From assembly GCF_017377395.1 (NCBI RefSeq), contig NZ_CP061800.1, positions 1,984,001-2,048,000 of the forward strand: a stretch of 64,000 bases of DNA, in the 5' to 3' direction. Made by a program: the position numbers and the translations under genes. Origin of the DNA: Desulfonema magnum. GTDB lineage: Bacteria > Desulfobacterota > Desulfobacteria > Desulfobacterales > 4be13. Of this stretch, positions 55,521 through 61,943 are shown in pieces; position 1 is the stretch's first letter, and every line of letters starts with the position of its first letter. The notes under the pieces were generated by a model. It ran no database searches and was not told where the DNA came from. It saw nothing but the letters and a program-made list of their open reading frames with translations.

Positions 55521-55653
55521 CATATGCATCAGGCTAAGATCGTAACTCATTGTTTTTATTAATCCGTGATCTGCCGGACGGGGTTTGCAACCCCGTCCGG
55601 CAAAATCAGAGTTAATAAAAACAGTAGGTTGTAATCTTAGCCTGATGCATATG
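55521..55653. mobile_element. 133-bp MITE, family B, copy 3
   Basis: Same 19-bp ends as copies 1 and 2 with a shorter interior; a second arm pair (TTGTTTTTATTAA/TTAATAAAAAC) makes it one long hairpin. The flanking 11-bp duplication is GGGTAGAACCC (55510-55520 and 55654-55664), which fits the GGG-N5-CCC target preference described for IS231. Confidence 0.93.
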
Positions 55654-55740
55654 GGGTAGAACCCGACCCTACGAATTCCTCGGCTTCCGACAATCTTTTG
55701 CTTAAAAGCTATAGCTGGAGATGATATGGAGGAAACTGTC

Positions 55741-56121
55741 ATGGGAGAGAAAGCCAGCATTCTGATTGTGGATGATAATACCAGCCTGAGCATGACCATG
55801 TCGTTTGTGCTGAAGCACAAAGGCTACAGCGTCGCTACTGCTGCTGACGGGCCCGAGGCTCTCGAAAAAATCAGGGAAGAATTCTTTGACATTATTTTTA
55901 TAGATATCAAGATGACTCCCATAAATGGCGTGGAGACTTACAAAAAGATCAGAGATATCAGGAGTGAGTCTGTGGCGATCATGATGACTGCCTATACTGT
56001 TGATGAACTGGTTCAGGAGGCTTTGCAGGAAGGCGCGTATGGTGTTTTGTATAAGCCTCTGGATATGGATGAGATTCTTACCTTGCTTGAAGATATTCAG
56101 AAAAAAAAAGCCATGGATTAA
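55741..56121 (+). CDS. single-domain response regulator
   Basis: 126 aa from the ATG at 55741 (MGEKASILIVDDNTSLSMTM), preferred because GGAGGA sits 9 nt upstream; an in-frame ATG at 55726 adds five residues. It is one receiver domain: the acidic pair in IVDDN, phospho-Asp in IIFIDIKMTP near residue 52, Thr in MMTAYT and Lys in VLYKPLD near the end. There is no output domain, so it probably relays phosphate between the flanking kinases or acts by binding. It is placed between a hybrid kinase and two NMT1-type kinases on the same strand. Confidence 0.92.
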   Translation: MGEKASILIVDDNTSLSMTMSFVLKHKGYSVATAADGPEALEKIREEFFDIIFIDIKMTPINGVETYKKIRDIRSESVAIMMTAYTVDELVQEALQEGAYGVLYKPLDMDEILTLLEDIQKKKAMD

Positions 56122-56553
56122 AATGAAAAAGAAAGATACAGACGCTAAAAAAGATTTTCCGGACTGCAAAGCCTGCTTTGTGAGTGATCTGACAGAATAC
56201 CTACGGCAGAGGCTTTTCGCAAAGCAGGCTTTGCAGTCCGGATAGCCCGATAATTTAAATATCTGAGCAAAAATTTTTATACATCTTTTTCCGAGGACAG
56301 GGGAGAAGCCCGGGGTTTTCCGAAAGGGGAGGCGAATCATTTCAGGGGAAAAAAGCCGGGTTTCTTCACCGGGCAGCTATCGAAAACTTGTAATGAGGTA
56401 CTTAATTCCTGATTGTTGCCACCTGAGCCATTTAAGGACATTCTTATGATACAAAAAATAATTCTGACACTTTTGAGAGGATTTTTCTGCAACTTCGAAA
56501 AAAGTTTTCAGGCTTTTCGGGGAAACATACGGTGTCTGAACACTGAAACTCGG
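56122..56553. other. intergenic with a long hairpin
   Basis: A perfect 23-bp stem (56158-56180 with 56220-56242, arm TCCGGACTGCAAAGCCTGC) with a 39-nt loop follows the receiver gene and is related to 25125-25211. Downstream, GGGAGAAGCCCGGGGTTTTC-type inverted sequence. The kinase gene may start within the last 140 bp (ATG at 56446). Confidence 0.7.
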
Positions 56554-58458
56554 ATGTCTCTCAATGTGCTGTTCGTCGGTCTGATCATCTTCGTTTTTCT
56601 GATTCTCATTTCTTTTAAAAATGTAAATGCCACGGAAAAAGTGACGCTCCAGCTGCGCTGGGACCATCAGTTTCAATTTGCCGGGTATTATGCAGCCAAA
56701 TGGCAGGGCTATTATGAGCGGGCCGGTTTTGATGTGGCAATACAATCTGCTGTCACACCGGACGGGCAGATTGTCAGCTCGGTGGAAGCAGTTGCCAAAG
56801 GAGACGCTGATTTCGGTGTGGGTGCGGCTGATATTATCATGGGAAGGGACAAAGGATATCCGCTGGTGGTCCTGGCTGTGATTTTCCAACAGAGCGCGGC
56901 TGAGTTTTACGTCAGGGAAGGAACAGAACTGAATTCTCTGGCAGATCTGACCCGTCTGCGCGTGGCCCGGAATGTCAATGATCTGATTGATGTGGAGTTT
57001 CAGGCCATGCTCCAGTCCGAAGGGATAGACTCCGCACTTGTTCCTCCCTATCCCCATGAAATCGGGCTTGAGCATCTCCTAAAGGGGCGTGTTGATGTGA
57101 TGCCCGGATATAGAATCTCAGTACCTTATCACGCACACTTCAGGGGAGTGAAGCTGAAGAGTTTTCGGCCTTCAAGCTATGGCATAGATTTTTACGGAGA
57201 CTCGCTTTTTACGCGTAAACAGCTGATTAAAGAAAATCAGGAGGCAGTCAGACGTTTTGCCAAGGCAACGCTGGAAGGTTGGAAATATGCCCTTGATTAT
57301 CCTGATGAGGTTGCCGACAGAATTACTCATGAATTAACTCGTTCGGCTCCTTCAGTTAATCTCATTGGTCTGAATAAGTTTCAGATCAAAGGTATAAGGG
57401 AACTCACTCTGTATCCGGTTGTGCAGCTGGGACACGTCAATCCGAACCGATGGCGGCGTATGCATACCTTCCTGAAAAGAGCCGGGGTGGTTGAAAGCGA
57501 ATTTTCTGAAGATATTATCTTTGATCCTGTGCGACGGGGGCAGGAGAGAGCAAGCAGAATTCAGAAAATACTGCTTACCGGACTTTTCTCCATTTTCATG
57601 GTTGCGCTGCTCTCTTTATGCTGGATAATACTACTTCGCAAGGCAGTGGCAAAACGAACCCGGGCCCTGATTTCGGCCAATAAAGAACTTGAAGATGAAA
57701 TCGAAGAACGTAAACACGCGGAAAAACTGCTGGAGGAAACTGTAAAAGACCTCAGAGAGACCCGGGACAAACTGGGCAGACAGGAAAAGCTGGTCATGCT
57801 GGGGCAGTTGTCCGGAGGCATTGCCCACGAACTTCGAAACCCCCTGGGAGCCATCAGGAATGCGGTCTATTTTCTCAATATGATCATGGATGATGCAAAG
57901 CCGGAGATGAAAGAGACAGTCGGGATCATTGCAAAGGAAGTGGGAATCTCTGAGCGGATCATTAACAGCCTTCTTGGCTTTGCCCGTTCAAAACCGCCTT
58001 GCTTTCAAAAAACAGACATCAGCAGTCTTATTCAGGAAATTCTGGCTCAGACCTCAGTTCCGAAAACTATTGAAGTGATCATCCGAACAGATGACATCCC
58101 CACCGATTTTCAGGCGGATGCGGACCATCTCAGCCAGATATTCAGAAATTTGATCCGAAATGCCGTACAGGCCATGCCTGAAGGTGGAAAACTGATCATC
58201 GGCTCAGAAATTCAATCCCCGGATTGGATGATCATTTTTTTCACGGACACAGGAGAAGGCATTGCCGAGGAGCATTTGGATAAAATTTTTGAGCCGCTGT
58301 TTACCACAAAATCCAGGGGAACCGGCATTGGTCTGTCGTTGAGCAAGTCACTGGCAGAGGGACACGGTGGTGACATCGAAGTACGGAGCGAAGTGGGAAA
58401 AGGGAGTACATTTATGGTAAAACTTCCTTTGGAGAAAAAAATAAAAGGAGATGTCTGA
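56554..58458 (+). CDS. NMT1/THI5-like sensor histidine kinase, paralogue 1
   Basis: About 634 aa from the ATG at 56554 (MSLNVLFVGLIIFVFLIL); upstream in-frame ATGs at 56413 and 56446 cannot be excluded. The signal segment ends near NVNAT. Residues about 28-270 are a periplasmic binding domain of the NMT1/THI5 type (VTLQLRWDHQFQFAGYYAAK, GVGAADIIMG, FRPSSYGIDFYGDSLF). A membrane helix near 345-365 leads to a coiled coil, then HisKA with His425 (GGIAHELRNPLGAIRNAVYF) and the ATPase domain (FTDTGEGI, FEPLFTTKSRGTGIGLSLSK). Domains of this type bind pyrimidine or thiamine precursors and similar small molecules in transporters; here the domain is the sensor. The gene runs directly into its paralogue. 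Confidence 0.92.
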   Translation: MSLNVLFVGLIIFVFLILISFKNVNATEKVTLQLRWDHQFQFAGYYAAKWQGYYERAGFDVAIQSAVTPDGQIVSSVEAVAKGDADFGVGAADIIMGRDKGYPLVVLAVIFQQSAAEFYVREGTELNSLADLTRLRVARNVNDLIDVEFQAMLQSEGIDSALVPPYPHEIGLEHLLKGRVDVMPGYRISVPYHAHFRGVKLKSFRPSSYGIDFYGDSLFTRKQLIKENQEAVRRFAKATLEGWKYALDYPDEVADRITHELTRSAPSVNLIGLNKFQIKGIRELTLYPVVQLGHVNPNRWRRMHTFLKRAGVVESEFSEDIIFDPVRRGQERASRIQKILLTGLFSIFMVALLSLCWIILLRKAVAKRTRALISANKELEDEIEERKHAEKLLEETVKDLRETRDKLGRQEKLVMLGQLSGGIAHELRNPLGAIRNAVYFLNMIMDDAKPEMKETVGIIAKEVGISERIINSLLGFARSKPPCFQKTDISSLIQEILAQTSVPKTIEVIIRTDDIPTDFQADADHLSQIFRNLIRNAVQAMPEGGKLIIGSEIQSPDWMIIFFTDTGEGIAEEHLDKIFEPLFTTKSRGTGIGLSLSKSLAEGHGGDIEVRSEVGKGSTFMVKLPLEKKIKGDV

Positions 58459-58534
58459 TGATAGCATTTTTCTTTGACATTAAATACTTATTTTATAAAT
58501 TACGGAAACCTGGCTGCTTACCAAATGTAAATAT

Positions 58535-60484
58535 ATGGTCTCCCCGATCTCTGGCATCCGCTTTGTTTATGTGGGGGGGGTCTTTCTCTTTTCTGTTACC
58601 GTTGCAAATGCCTCGGAAAAAGTGACGCTCCAACTGCGCTGGGACCATCAGTTTCAGTTTGCCGGATATTATGCAGCCAAATGGCAGGGCTATTATGAGC
58701 AGGCCGGTTTTGATGTGGAAATACGATCCGCCCTTGAAGCTGACGGTAAGATACTCAGCGCGGTGGAAGCGGTCGCCAAAGGAGAGGCGGATTTTGGCGT
58801 GGGTGCGGCTGATATTATCATGGGCAAGGACAAAGGCTATCCCCTGGTGGTGCTGGCTGTGATTTTTCAGCAGAGCGCGGCGGAATTCTATGCCAAAGAA
58901 GGAACAGAACTGAATTCTCTGGCAGATCTGACCCGCCTACGGGTGGCCCGGAAGGTCAATGACCTGATTGATGTGGAGTTTCAGGCCATGCTCAAATCAG
59001 AAGGCATAGATATTTCCCTTGTGCCGCCGTATCCCCATGAAAGCGGATTCACCCATCTGATTCCGGGGCGTGTGGATGTGATGCCCGGATACAAAATATC
59101 TGTTCCTTATGAAGCTGAACACGCGGGGCTGAAACTGATCACCTTTCGTCCGTCAAGTTATGGCATAGATTTTTACGGGGATTCGCTTTTCACGCGCCAG
59201 GACTGGCTTGAACACCATCAGGATTCTGTCAGACAGTTTATTGATGCAAGCTTGAAAGGTTGGAAATATGCCTTGGAGCATCCGGAAAAAATCACGGAAA
59301 AAATCACCCGTGAACTGCCGCGTATTTATATGGTCAAGGGAAATTTTCTTGATTTCAATCGGTTTCAAAGCAAAGGCGTGCGTGAACTCACGCTGTATCC
59401 CATTGTGCAGCTGGGACATATGAATCCGAACCGCTGGCGGCGTATGCATGGGTTTTTGAAAGATGTCGGGGTGATAAAAGGCGAATTTGATGCCGGAGAT
59501 TTTGTCTTTGATCCGATTCGGAAGCAGCAGGAAAAAGCAAAGCGGATTCAGAGAATGCTTTTTATCGGGCTTTCTTCCATACTCGCACTTGCGGCACTGG
59601 CATTGTGCTGGGTAATGATGCTGCGAAGGACCGTAGCCAAACGAACAGAAGCCCTGGCCTCTGCAAACAAAGTGCTTGAAAGTGAAATCGAAAAACGAAA
59701 GCAGGCTGAAACAGAGATAAAGATCTATTCAGAGCGTCTTGAAGAAATGGTTGAGGATCGCACCAAGGAACTCCGGGAGGCTCAGGATCAGTTGGTATAT
59801 CAGGAAAAACTGGTCACGCTGGGGCAATTGGCTGGCAATATCGCCCACGAGCTGCGGAATCCTCTGGCGGCAATTAAAAACGCCATTTATTTTCTCAACA
59901 TGGTTATCAAAGAGAGAAAAGAAGAGGTGAATTCATCTCTTGAAATTATGGAGAGGGAAGTGGCGGTCTCTGATAAGATCATCAGCACGATTCTCAGCTT
60001 TGCCAGGCTCAAGGAGCCGGTCCTGCATCATACAGATATCAACGAGGTTATCCGGAAATCGCTGTCCTGTGCGAATATGCCTGGAAATATTAATATTGTC
60101 AAACATCTCTCTGAAAGCCCTCCTGGGGTCATTACGATGACAGACGCGGACCAGATCGAGCAGATATTTGGAAATCTTATCTGCAACGCAATTCAGGCAA
60201 TGCCCCGGGGAGGAGAACTCATCATCAGCTCGGAATGTTCAGGAACGGAAAGGGTGGTCTCTTTTAAAGATACCGGTGAGGGGGTCCCTGAAGAGAATCT
60301 GGAAAAGATTTTTGAGCCGCTTTTCTCGAGCCGGGCCAAAGGCATTGGTCTGGGTCTGGCATTTGCCAAAATTCTGGCAGAAGGTCATGGCGGCACGATT
60401 GAAGTTCAAAGCAACCTGGGAAAAGGCAGCACCTTTACGGTAAGACTGCCTTTTTCGGATATTGGGGTCAGTTCTGAAGCATGA
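58535..60484 (+). CDS. NMT1/THI5-like sensor histidine kinase, paralogue 2
   Basis: 649 aa from the ATG at 58535. The periplasmic domain is very similar to paralogue 1 (VTLQLRWDHQFQFAGYYAAK, NPNRWRRMH). The membrane helix, a longer coiled coil, HisKA (GNIAHELRNPLAAIKNAIYF, His438) and the ATPase domain (FKDTGEGVPEENLEKIFEPL) follow. The start is in doubt. An ATG at 58458-58460 overlaps the previous stop (TGATG) and has GGAG 8 nt upstream, but its frame is lost at a run of eight Gs (58573-58580). With nine Gs it would read through to this protein. The ATG at 58535 has no ribosome site. The pair probably arose by tandem duplication. Confidence 0.9.
   Translation: MVSPISGIRFVYVGGVFLFSVTVANASEKVTLQLRWDHQFQFAGYYAAKWQGYYEQAGFDVEIRSALEADGKILSAVEAVAKGEADFGVGAADIIMGKDKGYPLVVLAVIFQQSAAEFYAKEGTELNSLADLTRLRVARKVNDLIDVEFQAMLKSEGIDISLVPPYPHESGFTHLIPGRVDVMPGYKISVPYEAEHAGLKLITFRPSSYGIDFYGDSLFTRQDWLEHHQDSVRQFIDASLKGWKYALEHPEKITEKITRELPRIYMVKGNFLDFNRFQSKGVRELTLYPIVQLGHMNPNRWRRMHGFLKDVGVIKGEFDAGDFVFDPIRKQQEKAKRIQRMLFIGLSSILALAALALCWVMMLRRTVAKRTEALASANKVLESEIEKRKQAETEIKIYSERLEEMVEDRTKELREAQDQLVYQEKLVTLGQLAGNIAHELRNPLAAIKNAIYFLNMVIKERKEEVNSSLEIMEREVAVSDKIISTILSFARLKEPVLHHTDINEVIRKSLSCANMPGNINIVKHLSESPPGVITMTDADQIEQIFGNLICNAIQAMPRGGELIISSECSGTERVVSFKDTGEGVPEENLEKIFEPLFSSRAKGIGLGLAFAKILAEGHGGTIEVQSNLGKGSTFTVRLPFSDIGVSSEA
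58573..58580 (+). repeat. G8 homopolymer tract
   Basis: Eight Gs inside the signal segment of the second NMT1-type kinase. One added G would join the well-placed upstream start (58458) to the kinase frame. Confidence 0.8.
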
Positions 60485-60819
60485 AATTTAATTCGTTGAT
60501 ACACAAAGCTTTAATTAAAACCTTAATTTTTTTGTCGCGCTGTTTTTTGGGGAAGACAAAATTTATTTTTTGTACTATATTGGCACATATATTGCGTCAG
60601 ATATTTATATTGCATCAGAAAGGAAAAATCATACCTGAAAAACAGACAGCATCCGGCCGTCCTGACACCGCTGAACTGACAAATCAGAGAGCGGAGAAAA
60701 AAAAGGTTGAAAAGCAGCTGCGCGAGCATCAGAAAACAGAAGGTCTGAAACCCGCATACCGGGACTCCCTTCCGAACTGCGAATGTGTCTGTAAGCTGGA
60801 CCGCCTGAATTTTTTTTGA
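60481..60819 (+). CDS. small protein with degraded kinase-linker sequence
   Basis: 112 aa. The ATG overlaps the stop of the second NMT1-type kinase (GCATGA), so it is translationally coupled. Residues about 1-45 are basic and hydrophobic (ALIKTLIFLSRCFL, FIFCTILAHILRQIFIL), possibly membrane-inserted. Residues about 62-90 (ELTNQRAEKKKVEKQLREHQ, KTEGL) look like the coiled coil before a histidine kinase H-box, but the H-box and everything after are missing. It is either a truncated kinase remnant or a small partner protein. Confidence 0.55.
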   Translation: MKFNSLIHKALIKTLIFLSRCFLGKTKFIFCTILAHILRQIFILHQKGKIIPEKQTASGRPDTAELTNQRAEKKKVEKQLREHQKTEGLKPAYRDSLPNCECVCKLDRLNFF

Positions 60820-61029
60820 CATGATACCCTCCTCTCTGATATTATTATTTTTTATGTCAGAATTCAGGAGATCATTTTATACTGTTATGATTCAAGCTCA
60901 AGAAATTTTTAATATTTTATCTTAACTTAATGGCAGTGACGCCTCGCGTGGGAATGCAGGACAGACGCTTCGCGTCACGAAGAAGCTGCAAATATGCCGC
61001 CCCCACGGGGCGTGCAGGGGATTGCAAAC

Positions 61030-61097
61030 CTGTTGCTGCAAATATGCCGCCCTTACAGGGTCTGGTCGGCCCTCCCTTAAATCCGTTATAATCAGGG
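61030..61097 (+). repeat. 70-bp dispersed repeat, copy 2
   Basis: TTGCTGCAAATATGCCGCCC...GGTCGGCCCTCCC...AATCCGTTATAATCA, same strand as 42016-42086. Confidence 0.75.
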
Positions 61098-61149
61098 TTT
61101 TTCTATTGACAATCTTCAAAATATGAGACATTCATCCTGAATTCATATC

Positions 61150-61229
61150 ACTCGATGATGATGCAGCGTTTCCGGAAACTGTGGATTCCTGCTTTCACAG
61201 GAATGACAGAAAAAGACTTGATCATCGAA
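61150..61229. repeat. interspersed palindromic element, family E, copy 3
   Basis: ACTCGATGATGATG at the left and ACTTGATCATCGA at the right, with a central GATTCCTGC...CAGGAATGAC part. Confidence 0.65.
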
Positions 61230-61318
61230 TATCAGCGTATGAGCGGTCAGACCGTGAGAGGAAATGGCAATTGTTAAAGGTTTCATTCCGTGCAGCAGAG
61301 TAAGGGAGAATAGAAATT

Positions 61319-61750
61319 ATGGAATTATCACAAGAACTTAAAAATAACATACTTACTGAGATAAATAAGATTCCGATAGTTGACACGTTAAAAATTGAAA
61401 TTGTTTCTCTTGCTGATGGATATTGTGAGACAAAGGTTCAGAGAAAGTTAAGCTATGACGGGGTGTTTAAATCATTCCACGGCGGATTGTTAATGACCAT
61501 TGCCGACAGTACGGCCTGCTTTGCAATTTTCACGAAAACAGGACCCTTTGTCAAGCTGACGACCACGGATATGAACATACGGTTTCTTGCTCCGTGTTTC
61601 AGCGATGTTACTGTAAAAGCAAAAGTGATAAAGTTAGGTCGGACTTTGTGCCCGGTTTCAGTTGATCTTTATGATGCAACAGAAAAGCATGTTGCTGTGG
61701 CCCAGGTGAATTATATTTTGATAGACAGCTTATCAATAAATGACGTTTAA
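61319..61750 (+). CDS. PaaI-type hotdog-fold thioesterase
   Basis: 143 aa, typical length. The hotdog core is visible: GVFKSFHGGLLMTIADSTAC near residues 45-65 (the HGG...D motif that carries the active site), LTTTDMNIRFLAP near 82-94 and VTVKAKVIKLGRT. Family members hydrolyse acyl- or aryl-CoA thioesters in the cytoplasm. GGGAG lies 9-10 nt upstream of the ATG. It is a single gene followed by an intrinsic terminator. Substrate unknown. Confidence 0.88.
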   Translation: MELSQELKNNILTEINKIPIVDTLKIEIVSLADGYCETKVQRKLSYDGVFKSFHGGLLMTIADSTACFAIFTKTGPFVKLTTTDMNIRFLAPCFSDVTVKAKVIKLGRTLCPVSVDLYDATEKHVAVAQVNYILIDSLSINDV

Positions 61751-61773
61751 CAAGGAATTTCATTTTTGCCGGA

Positions 61774-61804
61774 TTTTCCGGACAGGGTTGCCCCGTCCGG
61801 AAAA
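61774..61804 (+). terminator. terminator after the thioesterase gene
   Basis: TTTTCCGGAC (61774-61783) pairs exactly with GTCCGGAAAA (61795-61804), with GGG/CCC extending inside. There is no long T run on the plus strand. Confidence 0.65.
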
Positions 61805-61943
61805 AGAAACCCTGTCCTGCAAAATAAGCTGATATGTCATGGTCATTTGGCGTTCTTTCCGAACTCACATCAAAGTATTAGCGGAAAGGGGCCTGTTTTT
61901 ATATGAAACAAATGAATTCAACACTTATTGAGGAGGAAAATGA

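Larger units (their letters stand above)
60820..61318. other. gene-free stretch with repeats
   Basis: A half CCCACGC palindrome (about 60949), the 70-bp repeat shared with 42 kb (61030-61097) and a family E element (61150-61229). No gene is seen. Confidence 0.7.

Noticed and set aside
60523-60822. 99-aa minus-strand ORF
   Set aside because: Shadow of the small gene at 60481, which is supported by its overlap with the upstream stop codon.
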